Below the pieces are notes generated by a model. It was not told where the DNA came from, did no database searches, and saw only the letters and a program-made list of their open reading frames with translations. DNA of 64,000 nt from Gloeomargarita sp. SKYB120 (GTDB lineage Bacteria; Cyanobacteriota; Cyanobacteriia; Gloeomargaritales; Gloeomargaritaceae): the NCBI GenBank assembly GCA_025062155.1, contig JANXAM010000001.1:1-64000 (forward strand). Reading direction: 5' to 3'. The stretch's first letter is position 1, and every line of letters starts with the position of its first letter. A program made the position numbers and the translations under genes. Shown here piece by piece: positions 8,385 to 16,835 of this stretch.

Positions 8385-8939
8385 ATGCGCAACGACCCTC
8401 CCGAACTCCTGGCCAAGCGGCTGTGGTACCAAGGGCGCAAGTTCCGCTACGAGGTGAATCGCCTGCGCTTGCCCAACGGTGTCGAGGGTGAATGGGACTG
8501 TGTGCGCCATCCGGGTGGGGCGATGGCTGTGCCGGTGACGCCGGAAGGGCAATTGGTTCTGGTGCATCAGTACCGGTTTACCGCCCAGGGCCGCCTGCTG
8601 GAGTTTCCGGCGGGGACGGTGGAAAACGGCGAAGACCCCCTGCAGACCATCCAGCGGGAATTGCAAGAGGAGACGGGGTATTGTGCCCACACCTGGCAAG
8701 CCTTGGGGGAGTTCTTCCTGGCTCCGGGTTACTCCGACGAGGTGATCTACGCCTACTTGGCAACCGATTTGGCGCCCTTGGCGCGACAACCGGCACCGGA
8801 GGCGGACGAGGACATCCAGGTGGTGTTGTTGACACCGGCGCAACTGGCGGCGGCCATTGACCAAGGCGCAGGCGTAGACGCCAAGACCATCGCCGGGTTT
8901 TTCTTGGCGCGCCGTTATTTACAGAAGTTTGAAAACTAG
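8385..8939 (+). CDS. Nudix hydrolase, ADP-ribose pyrophosphatase-like
   Basis: A 184-residue enzyme with a perfect Nudix box at 77-99: G-T-V-E-N-G-E then seven residues, REL-Q-EE-T-GY. The surrounding sequence (VRHPGGAMAVPVT, LVHQYRF, EFPAGTVE, FFLAPGYSDEVIYAYLA) is that of the NudF/ADP-ribose pyrophosphatase group. It would hydrolyse ADP-ribose or related nucleoside diphosphates with Mg2+. It lies 6 bp behind the GST gene, suggesting co-transcription. Substrate preference cannot be fixed without assay. Confidence 0.88.
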   Translation: MRNDPPELLAKRLWYQGRKFRYEVNRLRLPNGVEGEWDCVRHPGGAMAVPVTPEGQLVLVHQYRFTAQGRLLEFPAGTVENGEDPLQTIQRELQEETGYCAHTWQALGEFFLAPGYSDEVIYAYLATDLAPLARQPAPEADEDIQVVLLTPAQLAAAIDQGAGVDAKTIAGFFLARRYLQKFEN

Positions 8940-8995
8940 GGGGCAAGGGCGCAAGCCTGATACCCTATAAGTCATGAGCGTCCGAGGTGGGGTTT

Positions 8996-9322
8996 ATGGT
9001 GCAAGTCAATGCCGTGTTAATCTTTGCCTTTTGCCTGGCGTTGGTGCTATTCAGCCTCCAGAACATGGAGCCGGTGACGGTGCATCTGGTCGGTTCCTAC
9101 AGCGTCAACTACCCCTTGGCGGTGGAATTGATCCTGGCGATGGGGGTGGGAGCGGTGCTGGCCTGGCTCTTTGGCGTGTGGAACCAGTTGCAACGGTGGC
9201 TGATCGCCCGGCGGGAATTGTGGCGGCGCGACCAAAAAATTGCCTCCCTGGAACGCGATATTGAACAGTACCGGCAACAACTCTCGCTACCCAGTTCGGT
9301 GGAAGAGACCGCCCGTTCATGA
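8996..9322 (+). CDS. LapA domain (DUF1049) membrane protein
   Basis: A 108-residue inner membrane protein with two transmembrane helices. The first (NAVLIFAFCLALVLFSLQN) is followed by the family motif NMEPVTVHLVG; the second is LAVELILAMGVGAVLAWLFG. A charged coiled-coil tail follows (RRELWRRDQKIASLERDIEQYRQ). LapA-like proteins scaffold membrane assemblies such as lipopolysaccharide control in enterobacteria; the role in cyanobacteria is not known. I start at the ATG at 8996; a GTG 9 bases earlier is possible. A TATAAG hexamer at 8968 may be the -10 element. Confidence 0.75.
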   Translation: MVQVNAVLIFAFCLALVLFSLQNMEPVTVHLVGSYSVNYPLAVELILAMGVGAVLAWLFGVWNQLQRWLIARRELWRRDQKIASLERDIEQYRQQLSLPSSVEETARS

Positions 9323-10018
9323 GTGGTCACGGGCGCAAGCATTCAACCTCTGGCGCAACAGGGGCCCAACGGCTGGCAAGCCACCTCCGGTCTCGCCATA
9401 CCTCTCACTAGGACAACCGCGTGTGGGTAGGGGAAACCGAAACCTAGTCCCATCTTTTCCAGGTGCCGTGTGCCCTACCAGACCTAAACCGAAGAGCTGG
9501 CCCACGCCCAACTGGCCTGGCAACAGTGGGGTAAGGCGGGGTGAACAGCAAAGCCAGCGACGTTGGATTGACCTGCTGACATAGGTGCTCCCTCAGCAGA
9601 CCCACCTAGTGCAATCCCTGCCGCGGTTGGCGGCCTACATCCAAGCGCAGTCATTGCCCGAGCCGCAGGTACTCGCATCCCTAACCGACCTAACGACTTA
9701 GGCGGAGCGACTCCAGCACCACCGGCAGCAACTGCATCAGTGTTACAGGCAACTGGACGCCCCCGACTTTGTCAATAGGCGTACCAGCAGGCCCAGCGCC
9801 AGTGGCAACACCTTTGTCAACAACTCGCTCCGGTTTACCAAACAGGTCAACAGACAGTTCCCTTAGCCTGGTCCTGGTTCCAAACCCTATCAGCAGGTTC
9901 AGGTCGACCAGTAACACCCTTGTGCACCCTCAATCGCCAATGAAGCTGCCGACCAAACCTTGACCCAGCAACTGCAAGCCTGGGAATACCAGCAGAAGGA
10001 GCTGCTAGCGGCCTTGCC
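9323..10018 (+). pseudogene. Decayed coiled-coil gene
   Basis: No open frame longer than about 115 codons, yet plus-strand frames read like protein between stops and frameshifts. From about 9485: EELAHAQLAWQQWG; then, shifted, QRRWIDLLT stop VLPQQTHLVQSL PRLAAYIQAQS and, after another stop, AERLQHHRQQLHQCYRQL; then, shifted again, YQQAQRQWQHLCQQLAP and VPLAWSWFQTL. The Gln/Leu-rich pattern suggests a helical or coiled-coil protein. At least two internal stops and two frameshifts are visible. I do not recognise the family. Confidence 0.5.
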
Positions 10019-10345
10019 GTGAGCGTGGTTGCAGGGTGGTTCCACGTCCCATGGGGCAGTCACTCACCCCCGATGAAGCGCACATCGTTCTTCTCCGGCG
10101 AACTCCAGATTCAGGCCAACGACCTGGGCAATGAACTGGATGTGATTCAAACAGGTTTGGTGGGGGTATCCGCTGGCGCTGTTGGGTTCAGGGAAGTAGC
10201 GTTGATGACGGGGGCGCGTCGGACTACCCACGTCATTGCCCTGAGTCCGACGCAGGTGGTGGTCTTGGGCTGCCAGGCGATGGCCCACTTGACGCAGCAT
10301 CACCCCACTATTGCCGCTAAGGTGTTTACTCCATCTGGCCCACTT
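10019..10345 (+). pseudogene. Remnant of a cyclic-nucleotide-binding-like domain
   Basis: A short frame (from about 10030) contains FSGELQIQANDLGNELDVIQTG, then GFREVALMTGARRTTHVIALSP, TQVVVLGCQAMAHLTQHHPTIAAKVF. This is reminiscent of the CAP-ED fold: 'G-E-x-ALLTG-x-RxATV-x-A', then 'L-x-L' and the helix with HP. The phosphate-binding cassette is distorted and no start or partner domain is present. It may be the 3' end of the decayed gene just upstream. It runs into the end of pyrD on the other strand. Confidence 0.4.
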
Positions 10346-11450
10346 GATGGCTGAACGCCTGGGTTCGGTGCTGTAATCCCACCGCCTGTGAGAGAAAGGC
10401 TAGGTTGTGTTGCATCAACTTGGCAACCAAACCCTCTAAAATCTGGCGCACGACCCCAGGCCCCTGATAGACCCAGCCCGTGTAGATTTGCAATAAACAG
10501 GCACCCGCCGTGATCTTTTCCCAGGCATCCGCCGCGCTGAAAATGCCCCCAACGCCAATGATGGGAAGTTGTCCCTGGGTGTGCTGGTAAATGAACTGAA
10601 TCAGTTGAGTAGAACGGTGGGCCAGCGGACATCCACTGAGTCCCCCGCTTTCGTGGCGATGGCGGCTTTTCAGGGCTGGGCGCGCCGTGGTGGTATTGGT
10701 GGCAATCACGCCCGCCAGATGGTAAGTCCGCACGAGTTCCAACAATTCCAGCACCGTCTCCTCCGATAAATCTGGGCTGATTTTGAGCAGCAGGGGTTTT
10801 TTCTGGCGGTTTTCCTGTTGCAGCGTCTCCAAAATCGGGGCCAGCAGTGAGCGCGTCTGTAGGTCCCGCAAACCTGGCGTATTGGGGGAACTCACATTGA
10901 CCACAAAATAGTCGCCCCAGCGTTGCAATTGCTGAAACCCATAGCGATAGTCTTGCCAGGCCAGCTCTAGGGGTGTATCTTTGCCTTTGCCCAAATTGAT
11001 ACCGATGGGAATCGCCGGTTTTTGCCTGGACCATCCCTGTGCCAGTTGTGCCTTGAGGTGGGACACCCCTTGATTGTTAAACCCCATGCGGTTGATGAGG
11101 GCTTGATCCGCCGGTAAACGAAACAGGCGCGGACGCGGTTGACCCGCTTGTGCACAGGGCGTCACTGTTCCCAATTCCGCAAACCCAAACCCCAAATCCG
11201 CCCACCAATTCAGCCCTAGCCCGTCCTTATCAAAACCGGCTGCCAGGCCCAGGGGGTTGGGAAAGTGATAACCCCAAATCTGCTGATGCAAGGCCAAGTG
11301 GTTATAGGTGAATAATCGCCGCACCCCCAACTTCAGCCAGTGGTTTTGGCTAATATTCAACCGATGCAAGGTGTGGAGTAACGTTTGATGCGCCCATTCC
11401 GGGTCCAGCGTGAAGAGAAAGGGTCGCACGAGATGGGTATAGAAACTCAC
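10326..11450 (-). CDS. pyrD: Dihydroorotate dehydrogenase (quinone), class 2
   Basis: Oxidises dihydroorotate to orotate in pyrimidine synthesis, passing electrons to membrane quinone. The 374-residue protein has the class 2 N-terminal helix (MSFYTHLVRPFLFTLDPEWAHQTLL), FMN site residues GLAAGFDKDG and NRMGFNNQG, the catalytic-serine region NVSSPNTPGLR, KISPDLS, NTTTARP and the phosphate-binding GVGGIFSAADAWEK. The start is a GTG at 11450. The C-terminus extends about 30 residues past the usual end (AVGLQHRTQAFSHQVGQME) into the decayed region. Confidence 0.94.
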   Translation of the reverse strand: MSFYTHLVRPFLFTLDPEWAHQTLLHTLHRLNISQNHWLKLGVRRLFTYNHLALHQQIWGYHFPNPLGLAAGFDKDGLGLNWWADLGFGFAELGTVTPCAQAGQPRPRLFRLPADQALINRMGFNNQGVSHLKAQLAQGWSRQKPAIPIGINLGKGKDTPLELAWQDYRYGFQQLQRWGDYFVVNVSSPNTPGLRDLQTRSLLAPILETLQQENRQKKPLLLKISPDLSEETVLELLELVRTYHLAGVIATNTTTARPALKSRHRHESGGLSGCPLAHRSTQLIQFIYQHTQGQLPIIGVGGIFSAADAWEKITAGACLLQIYTGWVYQGPGVVRQILEGLVAKLMQHNLAFLSQAVGLQHRTQAFSHQVGQME

Positions 11451-11504
11451 CGGTCAGCCATCAGTGACAGGGCGCGTCTATTTTAACCAACCGCCTTAGA
11501 AATA

Positions 11505-11552
11505 AATGGGGTTACCCCCTGCGACCCAAGGGATGACAACCCTATGGGCTAT
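11505..11552 (+). repeat. Partial copy of dispersed MITE-like repeat (family 1)
   Basis: Core GGGGTTACCCCCTGCG followed by ACCCAAGGGATGACAAC and a degenerate end (CCTATGGGCTATAAA). It matches the conserved core and right end of family 1 but lacks the left end. It lies directly upstream of the pentapeptide-repeat gene, so TATAAA of the repeat end (11550-11555) may serve as its -10 element. Confidence 0.55.
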
Positions 11553-11592
11553 AAATTTAGTAAGGACCTAGCATGGCGGACTGGTTACAGAG

Positions 11593-12117
11593 ATGAAGTA
11601 TGCGTGGCTAAGTATCGGTTTGGCGCTAGTGGGTTTGGCGATGCCGGTGGGGGCGCAACCCGAGACGCTCCAACGCTTGAAAAATGGTCGGGAATGTGTG
11701 AATTGCAATCTCCAGGGCGCCGATTTGCGGGGTTTGAATTTAATTGGGGTGAATCTAACGGGGGCCAACCTGCAAGGGGCGCGTTTCGGTACCGAGGACA
11801 AGGATTTGAACCGGACGGCGTTGAGCCGAGCGAATTTGAGCAACGCGAATTTGCAGGGTGCGGATTTACGCAATACCAGTCTTGACAGGGCTAACTTGAC
11901 CGGTGCGAATTTAACCGGTGCCAACCTAGCGGGCGCGAGTTTGATAGGGGCAAATTTGACCGGGGCCAATCTCCAGGGAGCTAATTTAACTGGAGCAGTA
12001 CTCGTCAACACTAACTTGAGCAACGCCAATCTCACAGGTGCCCTGATGCCACGGGCGTTTATTGCCGAAGTGATTTACCAGAGCACTCGCTGGGTGGACG
12101 GTTCCCTGCGCAATTGA
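11593..12117 (+). CDS. Secreted pentapeptide-repeat protein
   Basis: A 174-residue protein with an N-terminal signal peptide (MKYAWLSIGLALVGLAMPVGA, cleavage about 21/22). Two cysteines (ECVNC) come next, then about 20 tandem A(N/D)LXX pentapeptides, such as ANLTGANLTGANLAGASLIG. Such repeats fold into a square right-handed beta-helix. The signal peptide points to the periplasm or thylakoid lumen, where cyanobacterial pentapeptide proteins are common but of unknown role. The last 25 residues (RAFIAEVIYQSTRWVDGSLRN) are non-repeat. It is probably expressed alone; the repeat element upstream may carry its promoter. Confidence 0.8.
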   Translation: MKYAWLSIGLALVGLAMPVGAQPETLQRLKNGRECVNCNLQGADLRGLNLIGVNLTGANLQGARFGTEDKDLNRTALSRANLSNANLQGADLRNTSLDRANLTGANLTGANLAGASLIGANLTGANLQGANLTGAVLVNTNLSNANLTGALMPRAFIAEVIYQSTRWVDGSLRN

Positions 12118-12183
12118 GAAATCGGCACTGTTTCGAGAAAGCTTAGACTAGAATTGTCACCCATTCGTGATGAGGGTTGGGTT

Positions 12184-12975
12184 ATGCGAGGCTGGTCGTG
12201 GCTGGTAGCAGTCGGTCTGGTGAGTGTGACGGTTCAAGTGGGAGCGATAGACGCCCGGCCCTCTCGAGCGACAACTGGTCAAACCCAACAGCGCCTTACC
12301 TGCGAGTCCATCAATGGGCGCTACAAGACTTGTCCTGTGGACGCGCGGGGCGGTGTGCGCTTGGAACGCCAGTTGAGTAACGCTCGCTGTATCGAAAACC
12401 GCACCTGGGGCGTGAACGACCGAGGGATTTGGGTGGACAAGGGCTGCCGCGGCGTGTTCGTGGTCACGGCTGGGCCGGTAACCATGACGTGCCGTTCGGT
12501 GAATTTCAAGTACCAGTTTTGCCGAGTGAATACGCAGGGCGGCGTGCGGTTGCAACGCCAGTTGAGCCATAGCCCTTGTGTGCAAGGCCGCACCTGGGGC
12601 TACGACGACCAGGGTGTTTGGGTCGACAGGGGATGCGCCGCTGCGTTTTTGATTGGGGCGGGTTCCGGTGACACAGTTTGGCCGCCGGTGGTGGAACAGG
12701 TCGTCCGGTGCGAGTCGGTCAACAACCAGCGGGTGGTCTGTCCGGTAGCGACGCACGGGGTAACCGTAACCCTGGAGCAGCAGTTGAGCCGGGCGCCCTG
12801 TGTCCAAAACCAGACCTGGGGCGTTGACCGGCAAGGCATCTGGGTAGCCAGTGGTTGCCGGGGCAATTTTCGGATCCGTGGCTTCCCAACGGGTTCGGTC
12901 GGCCCATCGGTGGTGTGCCGGTCTTGTCCGGTGGCGACTCGCCAGGAGGTCTTAAAACCAGACCTGGGCTGTTGA
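12184..12975 (+). CDS. Secreted DUF3011 tandem-repeat protein
   Basis: A 263-residue exported protein. A signal peptide (MRGWSWLVAVGLVSVTVQVGA) is followed by three DUF3011 repeats starting near residues 39, 103 and 178. Each repeat has the form C-E/R-S-(V/I)-N...C-x-V-x-T...V-x-L-x-Q-L-S...C-(V/I)-x-x-x-T-W-G...G-(I/V)-W-V-x-x-G-C. Cys pairs probably form disulfides. A fourth repeat is truncated: VVCRS jumps to CPVATRQEV and then leaves frame (see 12956-13015). TAGAAT at 12149 is a likely -10 element, 30 bases from the ATG. Function of the domain is unknown. Confidence 0.72.
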   Translation: MRGWSWLVAVGLVSVTVQVGAIDARPSRATTGQTQQRLTCESINGRYKTCPVDARGGVRLERQLSNARCIENRTWGVNDRGIWVDKGCRGVFVVTAGPVTMTCRSVNFKYQFCRVNTQGGVRLQRQLSHSPCVQGRTWGYDDQGVWVDRGCAAAFLIGAGSGDTVWPPVVEQVVRCESVNNQRVVCPVATHGVTVTLEQQLSRAPCVQNQTWGVDRQGIWVASGCRGNFRIRGFPTGSVGPSVVCRSCPVATRQEVLKPDLGC

Positions 12976-13015
12976 CGGGCAAGGGATTTCGGTGACCCAA
13001 GTCGTTCTGCAATGA
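12956..13015 (+). pseudogene. Out-of-frame remnant of a fourth DUF3011 repeat
   Basis: In the +1 frame relative to the preceding gene, codons read NQTWAVDGQGISVTQVVLQ and then TGA. This matches the repeat-3 segment NQTWGVDRQGIWVASG. The parent frame stops at 12975 within this stretch. So the fourth repeat has suffered internal deletions and a frameshift. The terminal TGA overlaps the queE start codon (12-base scale). Confidence 0.65.
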
Positions 13016-13767
13016 GCCGCACCGCCAACCTGGTCGAGATTTTTTCGGCGATTCAAGGCGAAGGGCCTTATGTCGGGGAGCGCCAAATTTTTCTGCGGTT
13101 GGGAGGGTGTGACCTGCGTTGTCGGTTCTGTGATAGCGCTCATACCTGGCGACCCGTCGCCCAAGGCCGCGTGGAACAGACGCCAGGGGCGCGGGATTTT
13201 GTCACAGTGGCCAATCCGGTAACGGCGGCCCAGGTGTTGACCTGGCTAGAGCGGCAATACCAGGGGGGCACCCATACAGCCATCAGTCTTACAGGTGGGG
13301 AGCCGTTGCTGCACGCGGATTTTCTCGCCGAATTGCTCCCCGAATTGACCCGCCAGATTCCCTTGCCCCTGTACCTAGAAACGGGAGGCCATCGGCCCCA
13401 GGCGCTGGCCCGGGTGTTGCCTTGGATAAACATTGTGGCGATGGATTACAAACTCCCCAGCGTCAGCGGCGAACGCTATCACGAAGCCCACGCCCAGTTT
13501 CTCACCCTAGCGGTACAGGCGGGCGTCGAAGTCTTTGTCAAGATCGTGGTGGACCAGCGCACCCAACCGTCGGAGTTGGTGCAAGCCTTAGAGATGATTC
13601 GGGCGATTGACCCTCGGGTGCTGGTGGTGTTGCAACCGGTCACGCCCCGTCCGGCGAGTCCAGCACCCACGCCTGCCCAAGTCCTGGCCTGGCAAGCGTT
13701 GGCCCAGACGTATGTCCCGCGCGTGCGGGTGATCCCCCAAACCCATCCGTTGCTTGGGCAGTTATGA
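13012..13767 (+). CDS. queE: 7-carboxy-7-deazaguanine synthase (radical SAM)
   Basis: Radical SAM enzyme that converts 6-carboxytetrahydropterin to 7-carboxy-7-deazaguanine in queuosine synthesis. The 251-residue protein has the substrate-site start VEIFSAIQGEGPYVGERQIFLRL and a CX3CX2C cluster motif (C33, C37, C40: CDLRCRFC). SAM-binding segments are SLTGGEPLL and LETGG. Length is typical for cyanobacterial QueE. The ATG at 13012 sits within the decayed tail of the DUF3011 gene. The 3' end overlaps a convergent 55-codon gene by 6 bp. No other queuosine gene is in the window. Confidence 0.92.
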   Translation: MSRTANLVEIFSAIQGEGPYVGERQIFLRLGGCDLRCRFCDSAHTWRPVAQGRVEQTPGARDFVTVANPVTAAQVLTWLERQYQGGTHTAISLTGGEPLLHADFLAELLPELTRQIPLPLYLETGGHRPQALARVLPWINIVAMDYKLPSVSGERYHEAHAQFLTLAVQAGVEVFVKIVVDQRTQPSELVQALEMIRAIDPRVLVVLQPVTPRPASPAPTPAQVLAWQALAQTYVPRVRVIPQTHPLLGQL

Positions 13768-13929
13768 CTGGATCACGACCGCCTCAATCGTGAGGGTGCG
13801 GCCACAGACGGCGGTAATCGCCCAGCGCAAGGGCGTGCCATAGGACTGAAGATGGGCCTGGATCTGGGGAATCAAATCGGTCAGGACGCCGTTCCAATCC
13901 AGGGTCGTGGTCACCAGGGTCAGGGTCAT
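13762..13929 (-). CDS. Conserved-looking small protein, 55 aa
   Basis: A 55-codon frame beginning MTLTLVTTTLDWNGVL, with a helix-like middle (TDLIPQIQAHLQSYG) and the end PLRWAITAVCGRTLTIEAVVIQS. It reads like a small alpha/beta protein. The pattern LRWAIT-V-GRTL-IEAVV looks familiar from short cyanobacterial hypothetical proteins, but I cannot name a family. It fills the gap between queE and the divergent permease and overlaps queE by 6 bp. No strong ribosome site is visible. Confidence 0.55.
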   Translation of the reverse strand: MTLTLVTTTLDWNGVLTDLIPQIQAHLQSYGTPLRWAITAVCGRTLTIEAVVIQS

Positions 13930-13990
13930 GGGTGGAAAAACGGGAGAGCTGTGCGTTAGCCTGATCCTAGCAGTGGTTGAGCGATGAACT

Positions 13991-14848
13991 ATGAGTTCGA
14001 CCGTGACGTCAACGCCGGTGGTGGTTTCTGAGCTAAATCCAGTGGCCGATTTGCTCCAGGAAACCTGGGCCTTGACGCGACGACTGTTGATTCAACTGCG
14101 GCGGCGACCGGCGACGTTGATTGCTGGCGTTCTCCAACCCTTGATGTGGCTGATTTTGTTTGGAGCCCTGTTTCAGAAGGCGCCAGCGGGGTTCTTGGGC
14201 GATGGCGTCCACTACGCCCAGTTCTTGAGCGCGGGGATTATTGTGTTTACGGCCTTTTCGGGGGCGTTGAACGCGGGTTTGCCGGTCATGTTTGACCGGG
14301 AATTCGGCTTTTTGAACCGCTTTTTGGTAGCTCCCCTGGTCTCGCGGTTTTCCATCATTTTGGCTTCGACGCTTTTTATCACGCTCCTGAGCTTGGTCCA
14401 GGCGGTGGCGGTGATGCTCACCAGCTATTTACTGGGTGGGGGCTTGCCCGACCTGCGGGGATGGCTCCTGGTGGTGGGCGTCATTTTGCTCTTGGTCCTG
14501 GGGATGACGGCCCTGAGTCTGGGGTTGACCTTCGCCCTGCCCAGTCACGTGGAGCTGCTGGCGGTGATTTTTGTGATGAATTTGCCCCTGTTGTTTGCCA
14601 GCACGGCGTTGGCCCCCTTGAGCTTTATGCCCCGTTGGCTGCAGGTGATAGCCAGCCTGAATCCCCTGAGTTACGCCATTGAGCCGATTCGCCACGTGTA
14701 CCTGCAACCAGACTGGCACTGGTCGGATGGGGTTCTTTGGGCGCCCTGGGGTACGGTGACGTTGGGCATGGCAATGGGGGTATTGGTACTGTTTGACGCC
14801 CTGGCTATAGCCAGCGTGTGGCGGTTACTGCAACGGAAATTGAGCTAG
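13991..14848 (+). CDS. ABC-2 type transporter permease
   Basis: A 285-residue integral membrane subunit of an ABC exporter. A short cytoplasmic start leads to the amphipathic segment WALTRRLLIQLRRRPATLIAGVLQPLMWLILFGALF. Six hydrophobic helices follow in total, with the ABC-2 signature region NPLSYAIEPIRHVYL near the C-terminus. This is the DrrB-like family often used for antibiotic, lipid or polysaccharide export. No ATP-binding subunit lies next to it, so its partner must be encoded elsewhere. The 3' end overlaps a convergent response regulator gene by 44 bp. Confidence 0.85.
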   Translation: MSSTVTSTPVVVSELNPVADLLQETWALTRRLLIQLRRRPATLIAGVLQPLMWLILFGALFQKAPAGFLGDGVHYAQFLSAGIIVFTAFSGALNAGLPVMFDREFGFLNRFLVAPLVSRFSIILASTLFITLLSLVQAVAVMLTSYLLGGGLPDLRGWLLVVGVILLLVLGMTALSLGLTFALPSHVELLAVIFVMNLPLLFASTALAPLSFMPRWLQVIASLNPLSYAIEPIRHVYLQPDWHWSDGVLWAPWGTVTLGMAMGVLVLFDALAIASVWRLLQRKLS

Positions 14849-15845
14849 GGACTGCCGAGGGGAGCTGGGACTGGCGTTGACCACCACCGACCACCGCCGA
14901 CCCAATCGCTGCACCCACCAGTGCCCCTAGGGTCACCAATCCCAACCACAGCAAAAAGTTCGGCGCTGGTCCCTGGCGACTCACCTGGTCGAGCTTGGCC
15001 TCCAATGCTCTGACCTGGTCCAGCACGGCGTCGGTGCGGGGTAGGTTGGCAATCCCCTGGTTCAAACTCTGCAGGCTGCTGACCAGTTGGTTGAGGGTGT
15101 CTTGGGAGAGTTGCAGGGTTTGCAGTTGGGCGTGGAGCGCGTTCATCTGGGTCTGTAACGTCTGGATTTGCTGGTGCAATGGCTCCAGGGAAAAATGCTG
15201 TTCCAGTCGGGTGAGGGCTGCTGTCATTTCCTGCAGGTGGGGCGACAGGGTATCGGCGGGAGGACGGTGATACAACTCCTGCAGCCGCCCCTCTAGGGTT
15301 TGCAGTTGGGCCAAAAGTGGGTTCAGGTCTGGAGCCGCCGGCAACTCCGCCACCCAAGCCGGCTTTTGTTGTAACTGCTGCGCCAGTTCCGCCAGTCGGG
15401 TTTCCAGGCGTTGCCAGTGGTCGGCGGGCACCTGCTCTGTGACAGCAATCCCCACGTGCTCCGGCGCAGCGGCAATCATCGGCAAGACCGCGTTAATCCG
15501 TTCTTCCAGTTGCTCCTTCGTAAACTGTTTGGCCAAAAAGTCAAATCCGACAAAGGGATAACCAAACTTGCTCACCACCTCGTCGTAGCTGCTGGAGATG
15601 ATGATCACCGGCGTATTGGCAAATTTGGGGTTGGCACGCAGGGCCTGGTACACGTCATAGCCGTTCATCCCCGGCATGATAAAGTCCAGCAGGATGACAT
15701 CGGGGTTCACCTCTTCAGCTTTCGCCAGACCAGTAGGGCCGTCCTTGGCTTCGTACACCTCAAACCGGTCACCGGACAATTGCTCGACCAGTGACTTGCG
15801 GATCAAGAAGCTGTCATCAATCACCAAGATTTTATACTTCGTCAT
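14805..15845 (-). CDS. Response regulator with coiled coil and C-terminal membrane anchor
   Basis: 346 residues. Residues 1-125 form a canonical receiver: D10-D11, phospho-acceptor D54 ([13 protein letters not shown]) and K106 (FLAKQF). A long Gln/Leu-rich coiled coil follows (about 150-290, for example [22 protein letters not shown]). Near the C-terminus is one transmembrane helix ([23 protein letters not shown]) and a short tail. There is no DNA-binding or enzymatic output domain. The ATG at 15845 has GGGGGAAG upstream and lies inside the 3' end of hisF (14 bp overlap). A membrane-tethered receiver with a coiled coil suggests a scaffold or localisation role, perhaps in motility or chemosensory clusters. 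Confidence 0.75.
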   Translation of the reverse strand: MTKYKILVIDDSFLIRKSLVEQLSGDRFEVYEAKDGPTGLAKAEEVNPDVILLDFIMPGMNGYDVYQALRANPKFANTPVIIISSSYDEVVSKFGYPFVGFDFLAKQFTKEQLEERINAVLPMIAAAPEHVGIAVTEQVPADHWQRLETRLAELAQQLQQKPAWVAELPAAPDLNPLLAQLQTLEGRLQELYHRPPADTLSPHLQEMTAALTRLEQHFSLEPLHQQIQTLQTQMNALHAQLQTLQLSQDTLNQLVSSLQSLNQGIANLPRTDAVLDQVRALEAKLDQVSRQGPAPNFLLWLGLVTLGALVGAAIGSAVVGGGQRQSQLPSAVPSSISVAVTATRWL

Positions 15846-16671
15846 GCGGACTTCCCCCAAACAACCCCTGGTTTAGTTGTACCAGAGATTTTGGGTTTCC
15901 AGCGTTATCCCCACCACAGCGGCGCACGGGAATCCCCCGCTGGTGCAGATATTCCTTAATTTCGGCGATGGTCAATTCCCCGTAGTGCAACACGGAAGCC
16001 AACAGGGCGGCAGCAGCCTGGCCCTGGGTCAGGACCTCGGCAATGTGCTGGCAACAGCCTGCGCCCCCTGAAGCGATCACCGGTACGTTGACCCGCTGGG
16101 CAATTGTTTGGGTCAAGCGCAGGTCATAGCCCGCTTTGGTGCCGTCGGCGTCCATGCTGGTGACCAGAAGTTCTCCCGCGCCACGGCGCACGACCTCCTC
16201 CGCCCAGGCAATGGCGTCTTTTCCCGTATCTTCCCGACCGCCGCGTATCCACACCGTCCAGCGATTTCCCACCCAGCGGGCGTCAATGGCGATGACAATG
16301 CACTGGCGGCCAAAGCGTTCACTCGCCTGGTTGATCAAATCGGGGTTGCGCACCGCCGCCGAATTCAAACTCACCTTGTCGGCGCCCGCCCGTAGAATTG
16401 CCTTAATCGTTTCCAAATCGCCGATGCCGCCCCCCACCGTCAGCGGGATAAACACCTGGCTGGCGGTGCGTTCGATGACCTCAAACAGCACACGGCGACC
16501 TTCGTGGGTGGCGCTGATATCCAGAAACACCAGTTCATCGGCGCCAGCTTGGTCGTAAGCTTGGGCCAAGGCCACTGGGTCGCCCGCATCCCGCAGGTTG
16601 ACAAAGTTCACCCCTTTGACGACGCGCCCGGCGTGGACGTCCAGGCAGGGGATAATGCGTTTAGCCAGCAT
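15832..16671 (-). CDS. hisF: Imidazole glycerol phosphate synthase cyclase subunit, extended C-terminus
   Basis: HisF forms imidazole glycerol phosphate and AICAR from PRFAR and ammonia in histidine synthesis. The (beta/alpha)8 barrel starts [32 protein letters not shown], with the catalytic Asp in PCLD and in [15 protein letters not shown]. Phosphate-binding segments VGGGIGDLE and ASGGAG are intact. Family members normally stop near GIPVR; here the frame continues about 28 residues ([14 protein letters not shown] and on to SPHDEV), giving 279 residues. The extension's end overlaps the response regulator start by 14 bp. The start is divergent from tRNA-Leu. Confidence 0.93.
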   Translation of the reverse strand: MLAKRIIPCLDVHAGRVVKGVNFVNLRDAGDPVALAQAYDQAGADELVFLDISATHEGRRVLFEVIERTASQVFIPLTVGGGIGDLETIKAILRAGADKVSLNSAAVRNPDLINQASERFGRQCIVIAIDARWVGNRWTVWIRGGREDTGKDAIAWAEEVVRRGAGELLVTSMDADGTKAGYDLRLTQTIAQRVNVPVIASGGAGCCQHIAEVLTQGQAAAALLASVLHYGELTIAEIKEYLHQRGIPVRRCGGDNAGNPKSLVQLNQGLFGGSPHDEV

Positions 16672-16692
16672 AGAGACCACTATAGCAGGGGC

Positions 16693-16698
16693 TACAAT
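16693..16698 (+). promoter_or_regulatory. -10 hexamer of tRNA-Leu promoter
   Basis: TACAAT 17 bases before the first base of tRNA-Leu, followed by ATAAC. It is well placed to start transcription just ahead of the tRNA. No clear -35 hexamer. Confidence 0.5.
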
Positions 16699-16714
16699 AT
16701 AACAAAGATTGCCT

Positions 16715-16794
<80 letters not shown>

Positions 16795-16835
16795 TGGAGC
16801 GTTTAATGGTTGGGCGGACGGATCAGACTCATCAA

